From contig OX393570.1 in the NCBI GenBank assembly GCA_947652115.1, positions 21,232,838-21,296,837 of the forward strand: DNA of 64,000 nt, written 5' to 3'. The position numbers were made by a program, and so were the translations under genes. This DNA is from Blastomussa wellsi. Its lineage: Eukaryota; Cnidaria; Anthozoa; Scleractinia; Plerogyridae. How positions within the stretch are numbered: the first letter of the stretch is position 1; every line of letters begins with the position of its first letter. The notes beneath the pieces are model-generated. The model was not told where the DNA came from. It made no database searches and saw only the letters and a program-made list of their open reading frames with translations. This document shows, one piece after another, positions 9,046-19,150 of the stretch.

Positions 9046-11075
9046 ATGGCTTCCATATTGTGGAGAGCGGCGGGGGAAACAACATTTCTGAAATCCCTTG
9101 TACCCTGCGTAAATTTAATACCTGTTCGTTACAGAGTTCGGCGAAGGATGCCAACAAAGAGGAGAATTAACCCTTTCGTCCAAAGGCGCACGGATCTGAT
9201 CAAGAAACTTGTCCTGGCGTTGGTGCAACATGAACGTGTTCAGACCACAGATCGAAAAGCCCAGCAGTTGAAAAAATATGGAGATCTGGTAAGAGGAACC
9301 ATGATTTGCCTGCGAATAATTTGTTTTTGTTATTCATTCTCGTCCCCAGAGCCACTTGTCCCTCTTAGCCGTCTGGGGCTGTGCACGAGGAACAAGTGGC
9401 TCTGGGGACACATGATTTGATTGGCTGAAATCTAACAAAGGGACTCCAACCACATCTACTGTTTTAAACGTGCTAATGATTTGGGATTTTAAAACGGCTG
9501 ATGTGATTGGACTCCCTTTGTTTGATTTCAGCCAATCGAATCATGTGTCTCCCTTTGGGGATTAATGGGGTAATATTTTATTATGGGGGCCAGACAGTGG
9601 GGGATGGGGAGATATTGAACAATGGAAATCTCCCTCTTTGTTTCTGCTGTTCATCAATAGTATCTAATTCCGAATTTGAGATATCAATATCAAGTAAGGA
9701 TTTTCAAGTCAGAATGGCTGATTCCCGCTACGAGGCTTGCGCGCATAGATTCATGGTAGCGGTATTCAACTTTGCGTGCCAAGTCTCGAAGATGTCATGT
9801 GCGTGATGAATACAACTACCTTGATTCCCAGGGAATCGGGGATTCAAAACATCATTACACCCTAAGCCTTAAACATGGCAGGGGTAATTTGCAGAATGAC
9901 AAATGCATTGTTTCCTTGCCAGTATTATATTTTTTCTGGCCCTTTCCAACACTTAAAAGCTAATTCCAAGTGAACAGGAGTGAAACTAACTGTACCGGTA
10001 CGCAAACATCAAGGAAACTAACCGCAAGCAAAAGTAGTGCAACTAACTGCAAGCAAACATTGCATTCGTCATTCAACGTTCAGCATTCTGCAGATGTTCT
10101 GAAGTCAAGAACTTGTCTTGGTATCTGCACCTAAAATCTCAACTTGAAGATTAAGGACCCTCCTTAGAACTTGCCAAACAATGAAGAATATCAGGTGTTG
10201 TTACAGTATGAATGATAACACGAATGTAGCTACCAGTATTTTTTTTCAACAGCTTGTAACTTTGTCACAAAGGCGGCATCCACCTCCAGATCTGGATTTG
10301 ATTGAAAATGGTTTTGTTCTCACTGAGGAAGAGTCAGAAGCAAGAAGGGTCGAAAAGCGCATAATAAATAGGATGAGCAAAAAAGTTGTTGTTCCTCTTC
10401 CAATTTTGAGTGAAGAAGAGTATGTACAAAGGTGTCGAGAAGAAGCTTCTAACATTCTCTTAGGGGTAAGAAAAAGTGTGCTGTAAAAACTCACAAAATT
10501 AATAAGCGCACTCTTTTAGCAAAAATAGTTGGTCGAAGTCTACGTTTATCTGTGATAGCATTTCATCCTGCTTGTGGGGTCCAGATTTCCATCATCCATT
10601 GCTAATGCATGGTTACTAAGCTATGGATGTTCCATGAATGCAGCAATCAACACATACTTGTTGTCATGCAAATTGGTGTGGAAAAACAGTTTTGAGTGAG
10701 TCTTTTTGTGTTGCTAAATTCAGGGTGCAGCTTATCTGCCATTGTTTATGGGAGCTGACAGTATTTTCTAAAATCAGTTGTTGATTTCTCTACATGCTTT
10801 TCTGTTTCTAGGATGAAGAGGCACTGGAAAAGCTGTACACCACACTCAAGGAAAGATACAAGGACAGATATGGCCATTTTGTAAAAATTACTAAAATTCC
10901 CAACCCACCCCACTCTCCTTATCCAAACATGGCATATGTGGAGTTAGAAGGAAACTCTCTTCCCCCACTCCCTAAGTTGCCTGTTGTCAAGGAAGGCAAG
11001 TGGATTGTTTATGGGACAGACAATGACGACCTTGAAGTCACCGAGAAAAGTGCCACTGTTCAAAAAAATAATTAG
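9046..11075 (+). CDS. second, divergent bL17m-like mitochondrial ribosomal protein
   Basis: Three exons on the plus strand: 9046-9288, 10253-10465 and 10812-11075 (stop TAG), all in phase 0 with donors CTG|GTAAGA and GGG|GTAAGA and acceptors TTCAACAG and TTTCTAG, giving 239 residues. Exon 1 has a basic, probably mitochondrial-targeting N-terminus and then LVLALVQHERVQTT, the bL17 core. Exon 3 has LKERYKDRYGHFVKITKIP and GNSLPPLPKLP, matching the C-terminal half of MRPL17 (APRYKDQTGGYTRMLQIP, GNCLPPLPLP). Between them is an acidic/basic insert with LTEEESEARRVEKRI that neither the neighbour nor human MRPL17 contains, which makes it about 80 residues longer than usual. It is either a diverged paralogue or a mitoribosomal protein that has taken a new role. 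The two genes probably arose by an inverted duplication. A possible AATAAA signal is at 11658. Confidence 0.82.
9289..10252. other. intron 1 of the plus-strand bL17m-like gene
   Basis: Holds the palindromic MITE at 9341-9556 and otherwise no recognised feature. Confidence 0.5.
9341..9556. mobile_element. palindromic MITE, copy 2 of 3
   Basis: Starts TTCTCGTCCCCAGAGCCACT, followed by CTGTGCACGAGGAACAAGTG, with inverted internal segments CATGATTTGATTGGCTGAAA / TTTCAGCCAATCGAATCATG and a central TTTTAAAACGGCTGATGTGA. Same family as 2000 and 32522. It sits wholly inside intron 1 of the bL17m-like gene. Confidence 0.75.
10466..10811. other. intron 2 of the plus-strand bL17m-like gene
   Basis: 346 bp with no coding match or repeat that I recognise. 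Confidence 0.5.
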
Positions 11076-11429
11076 TATAACAAATTTCCTCCAAATCAAG
11101 AAATTGGTATGTTAAGGATACTTTTACTGCTCTACAAGTTGGACAACTGCGTGGTGATGTGGTACAAGCAAGTGACTTTTCACAGTGAATTCTCAAATTT
11201 AAATTCATGGTTTTCAATGAAAATGTGAGATAGTGTTAGGATCTGCTGAAGTTCTATTTATCAGATTCCCATAAAGGCTGCACAGAGAAGTCTGAAGTGT
11301 CATATATGATACAGCTCCAAAAGCATTAATGATTAGAATTTTTTTCTCCGACTACTCTCGTCATCCTCAGTGTAACATTACTTTTTGGGAAACTAAATTA
11401 CACCCATTGTTGTCCTCAGAGCCCATGAA

Positions 11430-11623
11430 CCTTCTGGTCTCTGCACCAGGGATCAAGACCTCAGACCTGGTAGGCCCCAATTTTTGGGTATGTGCTAAGT
11501 ACTTGTTCTGCAATTTTCAGGCAATCAGGTTTGTCATATTTGACAATGAGTCTTTGGATCACGGACTTCCAGTGTTGGGGGCGACCAGAGGCTTTGATCC
11601 CTGGCATGGTGCAGACCAGAAGA
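11430..11623. repeat. inverted repeat (probable MITE) in the 3' region of the bL17m-like gene
   Basis: The left arm CTTCTGGTCTCTGCACCAGG and following GATCAAGACC pair with the right arm GGTGCAGACCAGAAG preceded by GCTTTGATCCCTGGC. Arms are about 38 bp, imperfect, with ~115 bp between them. Confidence 0.6.
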
Positions 11624-11657
11624 ATTGAATCACATCCCATATATTTTGCATCATGTT

Positions 11658-11663
11658 AATAAA
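11658..11663 (+). promoter_or_regulatory. possible polyadenylation signal AATAAA
   Basis: First clear AATAAA on the plus strand after the bL17m-like stop codon, 580 bp downstream. Use by that gene would place the inverted repeat inside its 3' untranslated region. Not proven. Confidence 0.35.
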
Positions 11664-11739
11664 CTCTGACAAACACTGTAATTGCTAAATAGGTTTCTGT
11701 TATCATATCAAACCATAGCGTGCTGATGGCTTTTTACAT

Positions 11740-13115
11740 AGGGATCATCGGTGGTCCCTCATAATTTTCAAGGGGCGCGATCCATTGGATCCGAAATTCC
11801 GGTCCAAATTCCCGTGTGCCGAAAGGAACGGTATTTTCCACTCGACCGAACAGGTCACGTCAAAATGGCGGGTTTCTAGTCCGACTCTTGCTTATTACTC
11901 GAGGATTTTACAAGTTAACGGAAAATATCCTGCAGAACAACGAGGGCAGAGTAAAACCAGCAATCTGCTTCAAGCTGCTCTATCCAGCAGCTTGAAAAAA
12001 ACTGAGTGGAAATGTAAAATGGAACAGAAAATTTCCGGAATTTCCAAATTTCGTCCAGGAAAATGGACAACCTCGAGCGCTTACCATTTGCACGAAAAAA
12101 AAAACCCGGTTATTCCGGGGAAAGTTTAAATGGCACGGTTCATTCCGGTTGAATTTTTTTCGGGGAAAAGGTAATACCTTCCGAGGTCTCTCACCTCCGT
12201 AGAGGCTCTCTGAGAGATATCCGCTGAACGCATTGAGTGCAGGCGCAAATTCGACCGCTCGTCTGATTTTCGCCTGCACTCAATGCGTTCAGCGGATATC
12301 TCCCAGAGAGCCTCTTTGGAGGAGAGAGTTCCGAGGTATTATGACCGGAATTTCTGTACCATTTGTCCATAAACTTGTTGTCAGGCTCCTTGCGGGCGTC
12401 AACATGTTTATTGTCTTCCAGGCCCCCGCCGCGGATATATTCACAACGTTTGTCTGAGTGGGAGCTTGTTTTCTTGTGCTCGGTGCTCGCATACAGCGCA
12501 AGTTGTTTTTTGCAAAGTCGTCATTGCTTGTAAGTCTAACTTTTATCTATGCTCATTCTTACAAAGAGAAATGTGCAAGCATGCTCAAAGACCACGACTC
12601 TACACAGCAGTAACATTGAGGCAGTACCCAACACGCGTGCACTGGTAGTTTCGATTTATTTAAGGTCTGTGACAGTCTTGTAAGGTTTTAATACACTCTT
12701 CCTCGATAAATTAAAGATAAACTGATAATAATAATAACGTAACATTCCCCAATTGGGCTTTGTCTTCCGAAAATGACAGTTAAATGTACTAAACAAAAGC
12801 AGTTCACTTCCACACTTTTCCTAAACTTTTCCTTATTTACAAACTATGGTTAGTAAAATCTGTTCTCTAAATTTTGATTCCAGAATAACTTACGTTATAA
12901 ATTGTTCAATAACTTAAATTGCATTCTAACGTTTCGAACTTAATTTATTAAGAAGCGTTCTCTATGAGTAAATCTTAAAATGTACGAACATTATATATTT
13001 ATCCAAGAAAAGGTGATTTTAATTTTTATGATATTTCACCTATGTTTTCGTGCATTACAAACTTCCATCATTAGAGTTTCCATGAGTGTGCTGTGTATTC
13101 GTTATGTACAAATTT
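11740..13115. other. repeat-rich spacer
   Basis: Starts with an element reading GGGCGCGATCCATTGGATCC and later CCGGTTATTCCGGGGAAAG and CATTCCGGTTGAATTTTTTT, typical of a non-coding interspersed repeat with internal half-palindromes. The strong stem-loop at 12172-12341 lies inside it. From 12,342 to 13,115 nothing is recognised. Confidence 0.4.
12172..12341. repeat. long inverted repeat (~72-bp arms, ~27-bp loop)
   Basis: The left arm runs TAATACCTTCCGAGG...GTGCAGGCG and the right arm CGCCTGCAC...CCGAGGTATTA is nearly its exact reverse complement over 12271-12341. Core phrase GATATCCGCTGAACGCATTG and its inverse. Its near-perfection suggests a recent or conversion-maintained foldback MITE. 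Confidence 0.85.
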
Positions 13116-13350
13116 GTGGGAGGCGCAGTGGCCTAATGGTTAGTGCGCTGGACTCCGGATCGGACGGTCCGGGTTCGAGCCTCGGCCGGGTCACTACGCT
13201 GTGTTCTTAGGCAAGACACTTTACTCTTTACACCCAGGTGAATAAATGGATACTGGCGAATTTACTGCTGGGGGTAACCCTGCGATGGACTAGCATCTCA
13301 TCCAGGGGGAGTACAAATACTGTCAGTCGCTTCATGCTAAGGAAACCAGG
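13116..13350 (+). repeat. tRNA-derived SINE, well preserved
   Basis: The tRNA-like head has an A box TGGCCTAATGG (13129-13139) and a B box GGTTCGAGCCT (13172-13182). The body then reads GCTGTGTTCTTAGGCAAGAC, ACCCAGGTGAATAAATGGAT, GGGGGTAACCCTGCGATGGA and GCATCTCATCCAGGGGGAGT. Other copies are at 880, 31060 (reverse) and 34477. RNA polymerase III promoter elements are present, so it may be transcribable. It is not a tRNA gene because no cloverleaf 3' half follows. Confidence 0.88.
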
Positions 13351-13611
13351 AAACAATCAAGGGGTCTGGGGTGGTGCAAGGTTTTCATCCTCAGCAAGGG
13401 AAGTCATGAGCCATCGACAACATGATTTTAGCCAGAGCATGCCAGCTTACGATGCTTATAGCAAAAATTAAAAAACAGATATAAAACAATCTTCCTCTAG
13501 TTTTAATCTTATCGTTATATATTCAGGGGTTTCCTTAAAAATTGCCAAAACATTTTCAGTAGTTCTCTCGTTCTTCCGCAGTGTTGAGGACAAATGTCTT
13601 CTTATTGCATA

Positions 13612-13802
13612 TACAGGTAACTCTCTCTTAACGGACACTTCTGTAAGTCAGACACCTCTCTAAGACGGGCAAATGATGTTGGTCCCTGCTCGCCGTTTTT
13701 CAGTCATTTTATTGTGTCTAAGTTATCTACAAGCCGGGCACCTCAATAAGACAGACAGTTGGTGTCGATCTCGTTGGTGTCCGCCTTGGGGAGTTGACTG
13801 TA
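13612..13802. mobile_element. pogo/Tigger-like MITE flanked by TA
   Basis: Left end TACAGGTAACTCTCTCTTAA, right end GGGGAGTTGACTGTA. The inverted ends share TACAG-TNAACTC, and the internal phrases (ACGGACACTTCTGTAAGTCA, GTCTAAGTTATCTACAAG) are internally repeated. TA dinucleotides at both borders fit a Tc1/mariner-type target duplication. Confidence 0.75.
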
Positions 13803-15749
13803 TAATATAGAGCCCATGGCCCATGGCGTATAGAGCCCACGGTGCTTTCTTAAAGTACAGCCTCGCTTGGCGCATGCCCATTTTGTAGAGCGGGATTATC
13901 AATTCCCAGTTCAGATGGTGTGCTCTTCAGGCTCAATTCAGTAATTTGACTGTCTGAACGTGTTTGACCTAGAAAAAGAAAAAAATTGTGAAGATTCAGT
14001 GGGTTAACTCCTTTAACGGCATCAAGGCAGAACTTCTTTTCTGGAGACTTCGTGGACACTACAGGGCGCCCAGGTTGACAGCATGGGCCACCCTCCTTAT
14101 ATTTAGTATTGTTGCTAAATGAGACTTTTTCGCAGCCAATACTAGCGATGAAGTTCAAAGTTCAAATCGTTTCCTGGATGCATTTACATGTGACTTCAAA
14201 GCTTCCAAGAATCGAAATCGTTTTACACAATATAGATTTTGGTTTCAAAGCCTGAGAGCAGTGCAACATTTTTGTCGAGTGGGTTCTTTGGTCGCGAGGT
14301 ACCCAGGTCGAAAAGATTTTATTACGTGTTTGCATGTATGAGCCTACTTCACGACTTGCACTTGACCACCCACCCCTCCCCTGTTAACAAGAAAAGGAAA
14401 TTAATAGCTAAGGGAAGAAATAGAAGTGTTAAGGGTTAGGAATTTTGAATGCATTAGCAACAAGAAACAACAAGTAGTAGAACTGAAACACATTTATTAC
14501 GTAATGTTAATTTCATTACATTAGTTTTGTGTTTTAGATGATTTCATTAGTGTTAAAATTATTTACAATACACTCTTTCTTTATTATAAGAATATGTTTT
14601 ATAAGAATATCGAGAATGAAATTTGCGAAATTTTAAGAATATTTTAAGAATAAACCCAAGGCTGAGATTTTGAAAATAATATAATTTTGTGTTGTAACTG
14701 TGCAAATACAATACAATTTTCTTTTATTCTCTAAACGGTAAAACTAGCCAATAAAACCTACACTATAACCATTGCTCAATAAATACATATGTCAGGTATA
14801 CAGCACAAAAGACATTTAACTAAACTGTTAAAAGTATCATGACAAATTCTTAATCTAAGAATATTCAGAAGAATATTTTCAGCCTAAAATCGGCAGAAAA
14901 ATAAGAATATTCAGCCTGGGCCGGAAAAACAATATTCTTATAAAAAGGAAAGAGTGTAACTGGAAGACATGCGCATGTCCTCCGGAAGCCGCACCGAGTA
15001 GTATCTTGTAGCGTTAGTTTTATTAGTGGAAAAAGTTTAAGAAAATAAAATTAAGTTAGTCATTGACAGGTCACACAATTTAAATGCTATGCCCTTAGAG
15101 ACATTTTCTTTGAGTGCCGTAATCCCAAACCAATGTAATCACTGATCAATCACAAAACACAAACAATCTGGTTAACCAATCAAAACTCGAAGTAAATACC
15201 GTGTAGCCAGAGCGAAGCACGGAAATGAGAGCGAGTCACGAGTGGTTTGGGGTTTACTTCTGATTGGTTGAAAAAGTAGCGCGGTTTTTTAAGCCAATCA
15301 CTAAGTCTAGTATATGCAAAAATTCAAAGCAAACGCGAAGAACTGTCGATATTTAGGTGAAAATCGTTATAAGCGTTTGAGAAATTGAACGCCAAACTCG
15401 ATTGCCCAGATCGTCTCACTTTTTGAAGGAAGCAATGAACTCCTTGGTTCTCAAATGCCCGAGAATTGTAGGTTTTATTTTATACGCGGACGCGTCTGCT
15501 AAAACTGCAAGTCTTTTCTGGTTGACGAGCAATAACGAGCTAGTTGTAGTTCGCCCATCATTAATGCTCGTACAAATGATGGTAGAATATAAATGGCTGC
15601 TTTTCATTCGTAGCCAATCAAGCGATCAAATCAGTGAATTTTAGCAGATGTTCGCTCCTAAGGAGTGAGAAGGTCTGAGCTGCTTTTCTCGCTCTCCCAG
15701 TTAGTATTACACCAGAAAATATTCCAAAATATTGCGACTAAATGTAAAT
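13803..15749. other. spacer downstream of the mGluR-like gene
   Basis: Apart from the MITE at 14569-14958 it contains an unclassified repeat-like zone at about 15110-15330 with the phrase AACCAATCA and its inverse, and no supported gene. Short frames near 15402-15644 on both strands look like chance. Confidence 0.4.
14569..14958. mobile_element. MITE with TTACACTCTTTC termini
   Basis: The left end TACACTCTTTCTTTATTATA is matched at the right end by the reverse complement of TATAAAAAGGAAAGAGTGTA; inverted repeats are ~30 bp and include ATAAGAATAT. The interior repeats AAGAATATT in both orientations. About 390 bp, AT-rich, no coding frame. Confidence 0.8.
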
Positions 15750-18700
15750 CTATACTTCAGTGGAGTATGGCGAGCCGAAGGTCCATTGAGGCTCATTAAG
15801 AGATCCACTCTCCCTACCTGGTGTGTTCTGGAAATCAGTGTCCTGAGAGCGCCAACTGTTAAGGGACCTACTTCTAAGGTTCCTCGTGGGCCTAAAAACC
15901 AAGATATAAACTTTGGGTCCAAAAATGCACAGCAGGAGAGTTGTGGCGTTCAGCGTCGTGTTAATGCTAAGTGTTATGGTGGCGTAGTCTTTGTTAACAC
16001 CGATCTGCACGGGGAGAAACGCCACCCAGATGATACAGGTTGTGTACATCGCGAAGCCTATATATCGTGCCTCGTTGAAGTTTGCAGGTGTTTTGCGCGT
16101 TCTGAACGCGTAAAATGTACAAAGAACGATGATTGAGACATTGTATGTTAGAGCGAATACCAGATCATAATTCTGGATGTTGCAAATCAGCAAAACGTCT
16201 TTGTTTGTTGGATAGGCAAGGACGGTCTCTGGAGGCCATTTTGCCAGGCCAATACTTGCAAAAGCCACGTCGACGCCGACAAATACTGCAAGTATGGCGA
16301 TTTGTGATACTGGGTTGATAAAAAGGGGCGGCTTTGTTGATCGATTACTTTTATTGAAGATTCTCGCGATCCGATTGGTTCTGATAAGAATGGCAGCGTA
16401 GCACACACAGAATGAGAATCCCAAGCCAAACCGCTGGATGGCGCAAATTGCGATCGAAGGCTCGGCGAGCAGGAAAAACGAAAATACGTAACAGGACAAC
16501 AAGCCGAATAGCAGAGCGCAAGTAAGCTCTCTTCCCGAGGCCTTTACCAGAGGGGTCTCCTTGTTAATGTAAAATAAAGTGCCAATGAATATTGTGAACA
16601 TGATGCCTAGGCCCGCAAATACCATAACCATCACTAACCAGCTCTTGGTGATGTAACGCCTTGGAAGAGACTCACAGCCGTTCATCTCGTGATTGGGTCG
16701 TTGCCCTTGCTTGCAAGGTTTGCAGCGTGTTTCATCTGTGAATCAAGAACAGCAATGTCTCATGAAGAGTAAAAATATTTTTGTTTTAATTTTTTGTGTT
16801 ATATTACAGTGCTGGGTACCGTGCAGTTTCCATTAAAGTTTTTGAGATGTTAAGAGATTGGGGGCTGAAGGAGGGAATCACATGCTATTGATATTAACCA
16901 AGGATGGTATTTTGATTTTTATTCTTTAAGTATGGGTGGTTAAAGTATCTTTACATTTTAACAGATATTTATGTTTTAATTAATGTGTTACCAGAAGCTT
17001 GCATGATGATTTTTACACTCATTAGCTCTGTGAGCCTCTGGCTGGGGTAAAGAGGGCAACCTCGTCCCACGTTATGACACTAATAAATTGATTGATTGAT
17101 TGATTGACTGATTGACTGGTAAGTTAAGTGATCGACTGACTGACTGACTGGCCGACTGATTGATTGATTGGTTGATTGGTTGATTGATTGATTGATTGGC
17201 TGGATGGTTGATAGTTTGACTGACTGCCCGACTGATTGATTTACTGACTGACTGACAGATTGATTGATTGATTGCTTGCTTTACATAACAAGTCCTTTTT
17301 CTTTGTAGTGATGACAAATTCGCAGCTCAGCAACACTACACGAGGTTATCTGTTGACACCTAAGTCTACGCTGGTGAGGTCGGAAAGGTAAGGGGGGGGG
17401 GGGGGGTGGGGGACTTACAACTAAACACAAAATGCAACTATCAATCGTGCAACAAATGTCATAACAAATTACCTTCAACGTAGTGATTCTCTTGGCAAAT
17501 CTTACAAGTCCAGCAACACGATCCTTCATCGAACATTTTGTGGGACCCTGCAGCGCATGGAGAGCCGCAGTTTGATGATTGAATCGTACCATTTCTGCTT
17601 TCGTCGTACAGTTTAGTTGCTTCATACAGTTTCTCGTTCCAGGAAGCAACCTTTACGTACTTCCCGCCTTCCAGGCGATAAATATCGTATCGGCCCGGAC
17701 CATTACCGTTCTGATCGAATTTCACTGGGCCGGTGACTCCTTTGAAAGTCACATTGAAGAGAAGATCTCGTAGCACTTTGCCCTCGAAGTTTTCCTTCAT
17801 TTTAGGACACATGCCGTCCTGTGCCGGACAGAGGCGTTTGTACATTTTGTCTAACCCATGCGCAAACGCGTAAACTGCATCGATAACAAAAGCGACTATA
17901 TCATCTATGCGAACATCGAGGCTTAGAGTTGCGTCTTCAGGACACGTACTTTTGTTTTTCTGCAAACTACAGCCAAACTGCTTCTCCCAAAACTCTTTAA
18001 ACCAGGGATTTATCTTGCTGCGGTTATCAGGTTTTAGAGAAGTGAAGTACTTTTTGAACACAGGAATCCGGGCCTCGGATAGACTTACAGTTATTGCGCC
18101 TTCGGCATATTTCTCCAGGCCCTCAATTGGTTTCTTTTTGGTTCCCCAATAGTCGCTAGCCACCCACGTGAATTGCCCGGCAGTCTTCTTCCTTTGCGCA
18201 CCCTGGAGAAGTCTTCTGGCGTCAGAATCTGTGCAAAACAAGATCACGCCATGGACATTTGGATTTTTAAGAAACTCCGAGATAATCGCATTGATTTGCT
18301 CATCGCTCGAGCCCGCTTCTATCTTAGCCGAGCCCGCAATACAAATGTTCGCCATTTTTGCACCGACAGTAAACTCCCGGATTCCCCTTTCGCCGTAAAT
18401 CCCCTCGGAATAGACGGTGAACACGGAAGTCCATTTTAGTTCGCGCACAACATCGACCATCGCACGGGCCTGGTAGTTATCTGGGGGAACGGTTCGCACG
18501 AAAAAGTCGTACTTCGATTTATCGCTGAGATCAGGCGTGGTAGACGCGTAGCTTATTTGGGGTAAATTAAATAATCGTAAAAGGTTCGCGACTTGAATAG
18601 AAACAGCGCTTGAAGCAGCACCGACAACCCCAACAATTTTGTTTTCCTTTAAAGCTTTTTCACAAGTAGTAGGAATTGCTTTGTTTTCGAGGGACTTCAT

Positions 18701-19150
18701 GACAAACTCAAGCGATTCTTCTAAAGCCCTGGTATACCATCCACACGAGTCGTAAGCATACATTCCTAGCGTGATATTCGGTAGAAGATTGGGGTTTTTG
18801 TTGATTTGATCGACGGCGAAGATCATAGCTTCTAATCGGTGAATCCCTCTTTCCGCGTTTAGACTTCCGCATTTCGGAGGACCGCGTTCGGTAATGTTTT
18901 TACTGTGAACTGGAAATAATCCTCCCAGAACAATGTCTGCCTCCACTCCCAACGGAAATTCTGCTCGCACGAACGTGCGCTCGCCTTCAGATCCTCCAAT
19001 GATGGTATTGTACTTCTGGGGAGATGCGAATATTTGGCCAAAACACAGACTTGCTAGATACGAAATAAACAATGCAAAGTTTACGATCACTCCGCGGAAG
19101 ATGTTGCTTTGACACTGGCGCGAACTAAACCCTTTAAATTTCAGAAGCAT
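15750..19150 (-). CDS. metabotropic glutamate receptor-like class C GPCR
   Basis: Two exons: 19150-17473 and 16735-15750, joined in phase 1 (GAAG|GTAATT ... TTCACAG|AT), giving 887 residues. Order: signal peptide (about 20-42), Venus-flytrap domain (about 65-510), cysteine-rich linker (about 528-585, CCWTCKICQ before the junction and CKPCKQG after it), seven transmembrane helices, FGPKVYILVFRPTRN at the end of TM7 as in mGluRs, and a short tail ending STEV, a class I PDZ ligand. In the flytrap the residues holding the alpha-amino-acid group in mGluR1 are kept (Ser181, Thr204, Asp224, Tyr252 and Asp333, matching S165, T188, D208, Y236 and D318). The two that hold the glutamate side-chain carboxylate are changed (mGluR1 R78 to Asn98, K409 to Ile418). 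It is therefore probably an amino-acid or amino-acid-like receptor but perhaps not a glutamate receptor. Equivalences were aligned by eye. Confidence 0.9.
16736..17472. other. intron of the mGluR-like gene
   Basis: 737 bp with consensus ends. It carries the GATT/GACT microsatellite at 17085-17277 and a G run near 17392-17408; nothing else seen. Confidence 0.7.
17085..17277. repeat. (GATT)n/(GACT)n microsatellite
   Basis: Mainly TGAT and TGAC tetranucleotides with interruptions (GGCT, GGTT, GCCC). It explains the Asn/Gln/Ser-rich open frame read on the minus strand here, which is not a gene. Confidence 0.9.

Noticed and set aside
8812..9420. A single 202-codon plus-strand gene
   Set aside because: The frame crosses the MRPL17 exon antisense, the promoter and an intron. 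The real coding part starts at 9046 and is spliced at 9288.
11329..11628. 99-codon plus-strand open frame downstream of the bL17m-like gene
   Set aside because: Overlaps an inverted-repeat element and lacks any family feature.
13116..13190. tRNA gene
   Set aside because: A and B boxes are present, but the sequence continues into a SINE body found at three other places and no cloverleaf can be completed.
15732..16136. 134-codon plus-strand open frame
   Set aside because: Antisense shadow of the mGluR-like transmembrane exon.
17072..17317. Asn/Gln/Ser-rich open frame
   Set aside because: Translation of the GATT microsatellite in an intron.
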